NCBI GenBank assembly: GCA_027493055.1
Contig: JAPUDO010000068.1
Span: 144,683-208,682 of the forward strand
Length of the DNA: 64,000 nucleotides
Direction: 5' to 3'
DNA from: Niabella sp.
GTDB lineage: Bacteria > Bacteroidota > Bacteroidia > Chitinophagales > Chitinophagaceae
Of the stretch, positions 26,571 through 34,548 are shown piece after piece. Numbering within the stretch: position 1 is the stretch's first letter; each line of letters begins with the position of its first letter. Under the pieces are notes generated by a model. That model was not told where the DNA came from. It did not search any database and worked only from the letters and a program-made list of their open reading frames with translations. A program made the position numbers and the translations under genes.

Positions 26571-26596
26571 CATGACTTTGTCATTCTTTTGTCATG
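26571..26596. promoter_or_regulatory. Overlapping palindromes in the nrfH/porin divergent region
   Basis: ATGAC-TTT-GTCAT at 26572-26584 is a perfect palindrome, and CATGAC (26571-26576) also pairs with GTCATG (26591-26596) across 14 bases. The word TTTGTCAT is thus present twice, 11 bases apart. The site lies 53 bases upstream of the nrfH start and 114 upstream of the porin start. It fits a dimeric regulator, possibly of the CRP/FNR superfamily or a nitric-oxide or nitrite sensor, but no such regulator is in the window. Confidence 0.45.
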
Positions 26597-26709
26597 ATTT
26601 ATATCAGGTAGTTGAATGATCCTGATTATGTATTTGAGCTATGGGCTGGAATAGTTTTGATCCCCGCATATCATTAAACAACCTTAAATAATCATAAACA
26701 TAAAAAGCT

Positions 26710-28086
26710 ATGAAGTATCCTGCGATATTACTATCTGCGTGTATGTCCCTTATTATAAGTACCTATACCAATGCACAGGAGGCAGTAATAAACAAAGGCG
26801 GTAACGAGACTAAAGCAAATCCTGTTAATGAATTTTCAATCTCTGCACAAATAAGGCCCCGGTTTGAATACCGGAACGGAGCATACAGGCCCCTGCAAAC
26901 GGGGGAAGCGCCTGCCATATTAACCCACAACCGTACAAGGCTTGCGATGGATTATGCTAATGAAGATAAACTGCGGCTCCGTATTTCGGCGCAGAATATC
27001 AATGTTTGGGGACAGGATGCCCAGGTGGTACCTATGAATGCCAGCTCCGGCAATTTTTCTGTATTTGAAGCTTACGGAGATATTAAGCTAAGCAATACAA
27101 TGCGTACTAAAATAGGCAGGCAGGTTATAGCCCTGGATGATGAGAGGATCTTTGGCGGACTGGACTGGCACCCAGCGGGCAGAAGCCACGATGCGCTTAA
27201 TATCAGCTGGAAAAATAATAAGGCGGTAGAAATACAAAGCTATTTTGCTTATAACCAGAACTATAAAGCAACGGGATGGAACGTAAACAACCCCGCAGGA
27301 CAGTTTTATACACCAGCAGATGCACAGCCTTATCAGCACATGCAATTGCTGTATGGTAAATTCAATATTTCCGGCACTTCCTATATTTCGGTATTGCTTA
27401 ATAATTTAGGCTTTAAGAAAGATGCCATTGCCAATGGAAGTGTGGCTGCGGCCAAAGTACATAATATGCAAACCGCAGGGGCAAACTGGTTTGGTAATTA
27501 CGGGCGATGGAAAAGCCAGTTATCGGCTTTTTACCAGGGTGGCAAAAATGCAGACGGTAAAGATAAAAGCGCTTATATGCTATCGGGATCTGCAGGGTAC
27601 CAGGTCTCTCAACCGGTTGGCATCACCTTAGGTGCAGACTATTTAAGCGGGGATGACTACGGTAAAGCCAACACCGGTGAGTCCCGGTATTTTGACCCCT
27701 TATATGGAACGCATCATAAATTCTATGGTTTCATGGACTATTATTATGTGGCCGGCCCCAATACTGTTGGCCTGTTAGATACTTATATGAGCTTAAGTCT
27801 GAAGCCAGGTGCAAAAACTGATTTTGGTATAGCCGGCCATCTGTTTAATGCTGCCGGAAGCATATATAACGGCAGTGATAAACTATCATCAGGGCTGGGC
27901 AGCGAAATAGACCTGACCTTTAATTACAAAGTGCTGCCCATGGTAACAATAAACGGAGGCTACTCTACTTATTTCCATACCGCCACCCTGAGGACCATAA
28001 AGACCACCCCTAATGCCAGGGGTTACCAGGATTGGTGCTGGCTGAGCGTCAACATTAATCCTAAAATATTTACAGCAAGGTTTTAA
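26710..28086 (+). CDS. Alginate-export-family outer-membrane porin
   Basis: 458 residues. A signal peptide (ILLSACMSLIISTYTNAQ, about 1-22) precedes a long amphipathic beta-strand region. It contains QIRPRFEYRNGAYRP, ILTHNRTRLAMDYANED and KIGRQVIALDDERIFGGLDW, features of the Alginate_exp (AlgE-like) porin group. Despite the name, many members are general or anion-selective channels. It is divergent from nrfH across a 191-base region with symmetric sites, so passage of nitrite or nitrate is a reasonable inference and alginate is unlikely. A clear intrinsic terminator follows at 28110. Confidence 0.8.
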   Translation: MKYPAILLSACMSLIISTYTNAQEAVINKGGNETKANPVNEFSISAQIRPRFEYRNGAYRPLQTGEAPAILTHNRTRLAMDYANEDKLRLRISAQNINVWGQDAQVVPMNASSGNFSVFEAYGDIKLSNTMRTKIGRQVIALDDERIFGGLDWHPAGRSHDALNISWKNNKAVEIQSYFAYNQNYKATGWNVNNPAGQFYTPADAQPYQHMQLLYGKFNISGTSYISVLLNNLGFKKDAIANGSVAAAKVHNMQTAGANWFGNYGRWKSQLSAFYQGGKNADGKDKSAYMLSGSAGYQVSQPVGITLGADYLSGDDYGKANTGESRYFDPLYGTHHKFYGFMDYYYVAGPNTVGLLDTYMSLSLKPGAKTDFGIAGHLFNAAGSIYNGSDKLSSGLGSEIDLTFNYKVLPMVTINGGYSTYFHTATLRTIKTTPNARGYQDWCWLSVNINPKIFTARF

Positions 28087-28109
28087 CCTGTTTATAAAAA
28101 TCCTGTTTG

Positions 28110-28137
28110 AAAAGCCTCCTTTTATAGGAGGTTTTTT
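28110..28137 (+). terminator. Intrinsic terminator after the porin gene
   Basis: A stem CCTCC/GGAGG extended by A-T and G-U pairs (AAAAGCCTCC and GGAGGTTTTTT) around a 6-base loop, ending in six T residues. It begins 24 bases after the porin stop codon, a textbook rho-independent arrangement. Confidence 0.85.
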
Positions 28138-28345
28138 AGTAGCCTTAACTGATTCCCGGAGTTTTTTCTTCCAGAGAAGTTGCTGTGCTTTCTCCAATGA
28201 AAAATATTAACCCTTTTTTACAAAGTTACCAGCCAGGCAAAGTAACTTTACTAAATCCGGGTACCATTGTAATGGTCCATAACGCTATTACAGCTGACAG
28301 TTTCAATTGTTACGATAGCTGACCATACATTTAAACTAAATAATT

Positions 28346-29620
28346 ATGAATACAGATAAAAAAAGAGTGGTTGTTGTGGGCGGCGGTTTTGCCGGCATCA
28401 ATTTTATCAAACAGCTATCTAAAAACAAGGCTTTTGAAATTATACTGGTAGACCTTAACAATTATAATTTTTTTCCGCCGTTGCTATACCAGGTGGCGAC
28501 TGGCTTTTTAGAGCCGTCGAGCATTAGCTATCCCTTCAGGAAATTTTTAAGAAACAGGCCTAATGTTCGTTTTAGAATGGCAGCGCTGCAACAGGTAGTG
28601 CCCGCAGAAAATAAAGTGATCCTCACCAACGGGGAACTGCATTATGATATACTGGTGATGGCTACAGGTGCCGCCACCAATTATTTTGGAATGGAAAATG
28701 TTAAGCAGCATGCCATACCCATGAAAACGCTGAGCGATGCGTTAGCGATGCGGAACCTGATGCTGAACAGGCTGGAAGAAGCTACCCGCACTACTGATCC
28801 GGAACTGAAAAGAAAACTGCTGACCATGGTTGTGGCAGGAGGCGGGCCAACAGGCGTTGAAGTTTCGGGTATGTTCGCTGAAATGCGCCAGAGCATTATC
28901 CGTAAAGACTATCCCGAGCTTGGTAAAGGTTTCAGCGATATTATCCTGGTAGATGGAGGCGATGCGGTGTTAGGCCCCATGTCTGTGGAGTCGCAGCGAT
29001 ACTCCAAAGCATCGCTTGAAAAGCTGGGCGTAAAAGTAATGCTGAACACCCGTGTAAAAGACTTTGACGGAGATACGGTCACCGTGAATGAAGATACTGC
29101 TATTAAAACCAAAAATCTCATCTGGGCCGCGGGCGTTTCTGCTATCGTGTTTGAAGGGTTTCCTGCAGAGTGGTACGGACCCGGTAAGCGGATGCTGGTA
29201 GATGCTTACAATAAAGTACAGGGGTCTGAAAATATTTATGCCCTTGGCGATACCTGCCTGCAGATGAGCGATCCGGCTTTCCCTAAAGGCCATCCCCAGG
29301 TGGCACAGGTGGCTATACAGCAGGGCAAACGGCTGGCTCAGAATCTGTCAAAACCAGCTGCTGAATGGAAAGCGTTCGAATATTTTGATAAAGGCTCGAT
29401 GGCAATTATTGGCCGTAATAAGGCTGTGGCCGATATTCCTAAACCAAAGTTCCACTTTAATGGTTTTACAGCCTGGGCGGTATGGCTGTTCATACATGTA
29501 ATGTCGCTGCTTACCGTAAAAAACAAGCTGAGAACATTTGGTAACTGGGTGATTGCGTACTTCAGCAAAGACCAGTCTTTCAGAATGATCATTCAGCCGC
29601 AGAAAAAAGAAAAGGAGTAA
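28346..29620 (+). CDS. ndh: Type II NADH:quinone oxidoreductase
   Basis: 424 residues. The FAD-binding motif VVVVGGGFAGINFI starts at about residue 8 and the NADH-binding motif VVAGGGPTGVEVSG lies near residue 157. FPPLLYQVATGFLEPSSI and YALGDTC are typical of Ndh-II, and the C-terminal stretch FTAWAVWLFIHVMSLL is the usual membrane-binding element. It passes electrons from NADH to menaquinone without pumping protons. It is monocistronic, 259 bases after the porin and beyond its terminator. It could supply quinol to NrfH but equally to other chains. Confidence 0.9.
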   Translation: MNTDKKRVVVVGGGFAGINFIKQLSKNKAFEIILVDLNNYNFFPPLLYQVATGFLEPSSISYPFRKFLRNRPNVRFRMAALQQVVPAENKVILTNGELHYDILVMATGAATNYFGMENVKQHAIPMKTLSDALAMRNLMLNRLEEATRTTDPELKRKLLTMVVAGGGPTGVEVSGMFAEMRQSIIRKDYPELGKGFSDIILVDGGDAVLGPMSVESQRYSKASLEKLGVKVMLNTRVKDFDGDTVTVNEDTAIKTKNLIWAAGVSAIVFEGFPAEWYGPGKRMLVDAYNKVQGSENIYALGDTCLQMSDPAFPKGHPQVAQVAIQQGKRLAQNLSKPAAEWKAFEYFDKGSMAIIGRNKAVADIPKPKFHFNGFTAWAVWLFIHVMSLLTVKNKLRTFGNWVIAYFSKDQSFRMIIQPQKKEKE

Positions 29621-29653
29621 ATACATAAAATTCAAAACGTTGTTGCTTTTTAA

Positions 29654-29661
29654 TAACTTTG
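29654..29661 (+). promoter_or_regulatory. TAnnTTTG promoter element of the DUF433 module
   Basis: TAACTTTG matches the Bacteroidota -7 consensus TAnnTTTG exactly and lies 13 bases before the ATG at 29675. The transcript leader would be only a few bases long. No good -33 TTTG is seen at the right distance. Confidence 0.5.
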
Positions 29662-29674
29662 AACAAAAGAAGTC

Positions 29675-29902
29675 ATGAACTGGAAAAAGCACATATCATC
29701 CGATCCTGATATTCTGTTTGGGAAAACAGTGATAAAAGATACAAGAATACCAGTAGAACTGATCTTAGAAAAACTTGCCGCAAGTTATTCTTTTGAGGAA
29801 TTATTGCAGGCATACCCTCGCCTGACTCTTGCAGATATTCAGGCTTGTTTATTATATGCCGCAGACAATGCCAAGCACGAAAAAGTATTAGCCATAGCTT
29901 AA
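29675..29902 (+). CDS. DUF433 antitoxin-like protein
   Basis: 75 residues with the DUF433 pattern: HISSDPDILFGKTVIKDTRI, then VELILEKLAASYSFEELLQAYPRLTLADIQACL, a winged-helix-like fold. DUF433 proteins are commonly encoded directly before DUF5615 PIN-like proteins and are taken to be the antitoxin and autorepressor. Two bases separate its stop from the start of the DUF5615 gene, and its own promoter element is visible just upstream. Confidence 0.85.
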   Translation: MNWKKHISSDPDILFGKTVIKDTRIPVELILEKLAASYSFEELLQAYPRLTLADIQACLLYAADNAKHEKVLAIA

Positions 29903-29904
29903 TA

Positions 29905-30252
29905 ATGAATTATCCGGTTGTTGCAGATGAAAGCGTAGACTTCAGGATTGTAACCCAACTACGGCTTGCAGGTATAGTTGTATATTCCATTGCCGAACAA
30001 CAACCCTCTATAAAAGATGAGCAGGTATTACTCATTGCCGTTAAAAACAAGGCGTTGCTAATAACCGAAGACAAAGACTTTGGCGAACTGGTTTTCCGAC
30101 TCGGACTTCCGCATTGCGGAATATTGCTTATTCGCATTGATGATGCAGCACTCAAAATATCCTCTGTAACAGTTGCTATACATCAACACCTCTCCATAAT
30201 GCTAAACCGGTTTTCTGTACTAAAAAATAATACGCTCCGCATAAAGCAATAG
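29905..30252 (+). CDS. DUF5615 PIN-like toxin
   Basis: 115 residues from the ATG at 29905. A longer in-frame ORF from 29845 would overlap the DUF433 gene in another frame and is not needed. VVADESVDFRIVTQLRLAG and LLITEDKDFGELVF carry the aspartates typical of the Mut7-C/DUF5615 PIN-like nuclease fold. Together with the DUF433 gene it forms a probable type II toxin-antitoxin pair. It ends 13 bases from the convergent DUF2264 gene, at the left edge of the glycan island. Confidence 0.83.
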   Translation: MNYPVVADESVDFRIVTQLRLAGIVVYSIAEQQPSIKDEQVLLIAVKNKALLITEDKDFGELVFRLGLPHCGILLIRIDDAALKISSVTVAIHQHLSIMLNRFSVLKNNTLRIKQ

Positions 30253-30265
30253 CGCCTTATACAAC

Positions 30266-31531
30266 TTAATAATTCACCGCATAATCTTTTGGAAAAGGCT
30301 TGCCGCTCCAGGCTTTTAACTGCGTCCATTCAGTAAAAGACGCTGACCAGAACTCATGTGACGCGGGCAACCCTAACGATAAAAACACCAGCGCTGTAAC
30401 ATACATACTGCCGGTATTAGAGTAGTAATCAGCAAGGTCTTCCTGCTTATCGCCCACCAGGCCCATAGTAAGCCAGCCGTCTTTTGTAAAGGTGGACGGT
30501 ATAAACATCCGTTTCATTACTTTGGTTAGCGCGCACCGCACCTGGGCCGGTTTGATCTCTTCAGGAAGCGCATTTTCCAGGGCCAGCTTAACCAATGGCT
30601 GGAACGCACCTACGCGGTAAGTAGAGGAACGCCCCACAACCAGGTACGTGCCTTCGGGCGAAATATATCTTTCCAAAAAAGATCCATAACGCTGCATTCG
30701 CCTGTAAGCGCTGTCATATTCCTTTTTCTCCCTTCTGCCTTTGGCTACGTTCACTCTTAAAACATCTACCAGCATAGGGTGAATAACATACCCGTTATAA
30801 TGGTCAAAGTGGAAACGATCCCCATCACTGTACCAGCCATCACCTACATACCATTTCTGTATCTGATCAACAGCATTGTCTATCCTTGGCGCTTCAATAG
30901 CTTCACCAATACTTAATAAAAAACTTTCTATAATGGCGGCAAACAACAGCCAGTTGCTTTTAAAAGGTTTTATCCTGCGTATATTGGTGAACTCATAAAG
31001 ATATTGCTGTTTTGTTTTTTCACTTAAGGGCTTCCACAAGGCATCTGGTGCATATAAAAACCCTTGGGCAATATGTGCTGCATCTACCAGCACCTGGGGT
31101 GTTTTGCCATCACCCCAGAAAAGATAATCCGGGCTTTGCGGATCAACCGAATGGGCCAGGCTTTGGTGGGCTTGTGTTAGTAACCGCGCGCGAACTTTTC
31201 CTTCAGGCGTATTATCAACAGGCAAGGCCAAAAACGGGGCAATACCGCCCATCAGCCGTCCGAAAGCTTCCATGTAAGCCACCTGCTTATTACGGTTATC
31301 CCATGTGGCGCTGTAAACAACCGGCATATTTTTGCGCAGCTCCCCTTTGCTCATATTTGATAAAAGCGGTGAAGCTATTTTGTCTAAAAGGCTTACCCAA
31401 TAGGCCCTGTCGGTTTTTGGGTTTAAAGACATTGGATCCATGCCTGTTTCCGCGGCACTTGTTTTTGTAAAAGGCATGGAGGCCGACATGCCTAATAATG
31501 ATGACCACTTTAAAAAATTTCTTCTTTGCAT
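30266..31531 (-). CDS. DUF2264 family protein with twin-arginine signal
   Basis: 421 residues. The start MQRRNFLKWSSLLGMSA carries a twin-arginine motif followed by a hydrophobic region, so folded export is likely. The body matches DUF2264 (RAYWVSLLDKIASPLL, FGRLMGGIAPFLALP, WYVGDGWYSDGDRFHFDHYNGYVIHPML), predicted alpha-helical and resembling an (alpha/alpha)-barrel. Such proteins recur in polysaccharide utilisation loci, but I know of no established activity. It is the last gene of the minus-strand series GH29-GH29-GH20-DUF2264, with only 10 bases to the GH20 gene, so it probably acts on the same glycan. Confidence 0.85.
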   Translation of the reverse strand: MQRRNFLKWSSLLGMSASMPFTKTSAAETGMDPMSLNPKTDRAYWVSLLDKIASPLLSNMSKGELRKNMPVVYSATWDNRNKQVAYMEAFGRLMGGIAPFLALPVDNTPEGKVRARLLTQAHQSLAHSVDPQSPDYLFWGDGKTPQVLVDAAHIAQGFLYAPDALWKPLSEKTKQQYLYEFTNIRRIKPFKSNWLLFAAIIESFLLSIGEAIEAPRIDNAVDQIQKWYVGDGWYSDGDRFHFDHYNGYVIHPMLVDVLRVNVAKGRREKKEYDSAYRRMQRYGSFLERYISPEGTYLVVGRSSTYRVGAFQPLVKLALENALPEEIKPAQVRCALTKVMKRMFIPSTFTKDGWLTMGLVGDKQEDLADYYSNTGSMYVTALVFLSLGLPASHEFWSASFTEWTQLKAWSGKPFPKDYAVNY

Positions 31532-31541
31532 AAATCTTCAT

Positions 31542-33101
31542 TTATTGTTTAAACGGATCAAAATAATTGATGCCCTCGTTTTTATATAAAGTAAAATGCT
31601 GTTTCAGGTTATGAGTAAAAAGGGTATAGTTCTTTTTATCTTCGGACGACCAGGCCGTTTCTGCCAAAGCCGCGATCCTGGGATACAGCATGAAATCGAG
31701 CCGGTAACTGTTGGTCATGGTCTCCGTCCATACGTTGGCCTGAACGCCAAGTACCTGCTTTTTATTGCCGGAAGTAACACCTGGCAGGCTCATGATATTG
31801 AAATCATACACATCCTTCAGCGGACTGTAGGCCTTTCCCCACTTGCGGCCAACGGTGTGCGTACTGTCCTGCACAAAATCAAAATAAAAGGGAAGACGCG
31901 GACAAAGCACTGTAGTGTATCCTTTGTTTAAAGCAGTTGCCAACTGATCCGGCTTATCGTGCCGCCACCAAAACACGATGGTTTTATCCGTTGGAAAATT
32001 CATATTTGCCACTTCGTCCCAGGCCAGCAATTTAGCATTCATACTGTACACAGAATCTGCCATGCGCTGCATAAAATATTGTTCTACCTCCTGTACCGTG
32101 GCCAGTTTTTTACGGGCCATCAGGCTTTTTACATCGGTATCGGCCATCCATTTATCATTGCCGAAGCTTACTTCATCTCCGCCCAGGTGCAGCATATTGG
32201 AGGGGAACAGTGCATTCACTTCACGAAGGATATCAGTTAGGTAACCGTAGGTACCTTCCTTACCCGGATGAAAAGTGAACTCGGGGTGTTTTTCGCTTCC
32301 CCCGCCGCTAAACGCTGGATACGCCATATTTGCCGCGGTAGCATGGCCCGGCATATCAATTTCGGGAATGACTGTAATATTTCTTTCCGCCGCATATCTT
32401 ACTACTTCTGCAATTTGTTGCTGGGTATAAAATTGAGCAGGCACATCAGGATTGGTATAAGATCCTATGCCGCCAACCAAAGTAAGACGGGGATATTTTT
32501 TTATTTCTATACGCCAGGCCGGCTCATCTGTTAAGTGCCAGTGAAAACGGTTGAGCTTATAAAATGCCATCCAGTTCAGGATAGATTTTACTTTTTCCAT
32601 TCCAAAAAAATGCCTCGACTCATCCAGCATTAATCCGCGCCAGCCAAGCAATGGAGCGTCATTTATATTCCAGCAATGGAGCAGGAGGTGATCGTCAGAT
32701 GATTTACTGCCGGAGGTTAATTGCAGCAGCGATATCACTCCATAAAAAACAGCCCTGCTGTCTGCGCCGGTAATATGGATCTGCTTTGCATTCATGGCAA
32801 GCTGATAAGCCTCCTCACTATTCCCTTTTTTTACTAAGGAAAGCTTTATAAACGGTGCAGCAGCTTTGGTTTGAATGCTTAACGGGATCCGGTGCTGTAC
32901 CAGCAATTGCTGCTGCAGGTAACGGGCAACGGGCTGTAAGGACTCTTCCTCTACTAATACCGGCGTATGCTTATTCAGCAGGAAGGTTTCGTTTACCGCT
33001 GTTGACTGCTGTGGCTGAGGTATAATAGGACAGGCATTCTGTGCTTCTGTTGCTATTTGGGTAAAAAGTAACAACAATATATAAAAAACAACGGATCTCA
33101 T
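31542..33101 (-). CDS. GH20 beta-N-acetylhexosaminidase
   Basis: 519 residues. A signal peptide (VVFYILLLLFTQIATEAQ, about 1-21) is followed by an N-terminal GH20b domain (about 22-145) and the catalytic (beta/alpha)8 barrel. The catalytic pair Asp309-Glu310 lies in HLGGDEVSFG; WRGLMLDESRHFFGM and FHWHLTDEPAWRIEI are further family motifs. GH20 enzymes remove terminal beta-GlcNAc or beta-GalNAc by substrate-assisted catalysis. Its neighbours encode fucosidases, so it likely trims GlcNAc exposed after defucosylation. The next gene begins 10 bases downstream and the upstream GH29 ends 19 bases before it. Confidence 0.95.
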   Translation of the reverse strand: MRSVVFYILLLLFTQIATEAQNACPIIPQPQQSTAVNETFLLNKHTPVLVEEESLQPVARYLQQQLLVQHRIPLSIQTKAAAPFIKLSLVKKGNSEEAYQLAMNAKQIHITGADSRAVFYGVISLLQLTSGSKSSDDHLLLHCWNINDAPLLGWRGLMLDESRHFFGMEKVKSILNWMAFYKLNRFHWHLTDEPAWRIEIKKYPRLTLVGGIGSYTNPDVPAQFYTQQQIAEVVRYAAERNITVIPEIDMPGHATAANMAYPAFSGGGSEKHPEFTFHPGKEGTYGYLTDILREVNALFPSNMLHLGGDEVSFGNDKWMADTDVKSLMARKKLATVQEVEQYFMQRMADSVYSMNAKLLAWDEVANMNFPTDKTIVFWWRHDKPDQLATALNKGYTTVLCPRLPFYFDFVQDSTHTVGRKWGKAYSPLKDVYDFNIMSLPGVTSGNKKQVLGVQANVWTETMTNSYRLDFMLYPRIAALAETAWSSEDKKNYTLFTHNLKQHFTLYKNEGINYFDPFKQ

Positions 33102-33120
33102 TTGCTCTTTTATTTAAAAT

Positions 33121-34506
33121 CTATTCAAGTATCAGCTCAATAACCGGAACGGGCGTATCAGGCTTTTGTACCGGCAATTGCAGCATTACATCATTTTCGG
33201 CGGATGTTTCCACGGTATGCCCGCCGGATTTTGTATTGGTGGAATACCTGACCTCTGACCCGTCCTGCAACAATTGGGCATATTTAAATTTTCCTTTATA
33301 CCCCTCCAGCAGCAGGGTTTTGAATGGCCATTGCAGCACATGTATATACAGACGTTTCTTCTCAGGATTATATGTAATCAAACAATTGGCTGGCTTCTTA
33401 AATTGCCCGGGAGCTTCTGTACAGCCATAAATAGACCGGCTATTATACTTCATCCATTTACCCATTGCTGTTAGGCGGTCAGATGCCCGGTCATCAAAGT
33501 TTCCACGTGCCGTAGGCCCTACATTTAACAATAAATTTCCGCCTTTGCTCACCGTTTCCACAAGCATTACTACCAATTGCTCAGGGCTTTTCCAGGAATA
33601 TTCATCGCGATAGTAGCCCCATGAGCCTGAGAAGGTCTGGCAGGTTTCCCAGGGAACTTTTACGCCGTTTACTTTTACCCATTCTGCGGGCATGAACTGT
33701 TCAGGAGTCTTGTAATCCCAGCCCCAGGAGGTTTCATTCAGGCCCAGCCTGTCGTTTACAATAATACCGGGCTGCAGCTTACGAACCAGCTTTAATAAAT
33801 TTTCAGCATCCCACTCTTTATACCCCTTTCCCGGGTAGGAAAAGTCAAAAAACAACTGGTCTATTTTTCCATACCTGGTAAGCAGCTCTGTAACCTGGTC
33901 CTTCATGTATTGCTGATACCGCTCCATTTTTCTGCCGGCGTTAGCCTTTTCCCGTTCTTCTTTAGCGGTGGGAGTAGGCGGGTGGCTTCCGTCGTATACA
34001 AAATCGGGGTGGTGCCAGTCTATCAACGAATAATAAAAGCCGATCTTTAATCCCTCTGCCCGGAAGGCATCTACAAAGTCTTTTAAAAGATCTTTTCCGT
34101 AAGGTGTGTTGGTCACTTTGTAATCGGTGTATTTGCTGTCCCATAAGCAAAAACCTTCATGGTGCTTGGTGGTCAGCACCACATATTTCATCCCGGCGGC
34201 TTTGGCTTCTTTTGCCCATTGAACGGGATCGTACAGATCGGGATTGAAATTGTTGAAATACTTTTTATAGTTTTCCGGGGTTATCTTTTCGTATAATTGA
34301 ATCCATTCATGCCTGGCTGGCAAGGCATATAATCCCCAATGGATGAACATACCAAACCTGTCGTTTGTCCACCATTCCATACGTTTTTCTTTGGCATCGG
34401 GCGTTTCACCGGCCCAGGCAGGCGTTGGTATTTGCGCCATTCCTTTAAATGAAGCAACAAATAGCAATAGAACTCCCGGTAAAATTGATCTGACAAAATG
34501 TTTCAT
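33121..34506 (-). CDS. GH29 alpha-L-fucosidase
   Basis: 461 residues. A signal peptide ends GMAQ at about residue 25. The family opening RMEWWTNDRFGMFIHWGLYA is followed by VLTTKHHEGFCLWDS and the nucleophile region QLFFDFSYP with Asp221. WGWDYKTPEQF and GGNLLLNVGPTARG are also typical. GH29 enzymes cleave alpha-fucosyl linkages by a retaining mechanism; the subfamily and linkage preference cannot be told here. It is about as long as the adjacent GH29 product and shares its opening, indicating an ancient duplication, with 42 bases between the genes. Confidence 0.95.
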   Translation of the reverse strand: MKHFVRSILPGVLLLFVASFKGMAQIPTPAWAGETPDAKEKRMEWWTNDRFGMFIHWGLYALPARHEWIQLYEKITPENYKKYFNNFNPDLYDPVQWAKEAKAAGMKYVVLTTKHHEGFCLWDSKYTDYKVTNTPYGKDLLKDFVDAFRAEGLKIGFYYSLIDWHHPDFVYDGSHPPTPTAKEEREKANAGRKMERYQQYMKDQVTELLTRYGKIDQLFFDFSYPGKGYKEWDAENLLKLVRKLQPGIIVNDRLGLNETSWGWDYKTPEQFMPAEWVKVNGVKVPWETCQTFSGSWGYYRDEYSWKSPEQLVVMLVETVSKGGNLLLNVGPTARGNFDDRASDRLTAMGKWMKYNSRSIYGCTEAPGQFKKPANCLITYNPEKKRLYIHVLQWPFKTLLLEGYKGKFKYAQLLQDGSEVRYSTNTKSGGHTVETSAENDVMLQLPVQKPDTPVPVIELILE

Positions 34507-34548
34507 AGACGTATTGCTTTTAATAAATATATTGTCTGTTTTTGTTTA

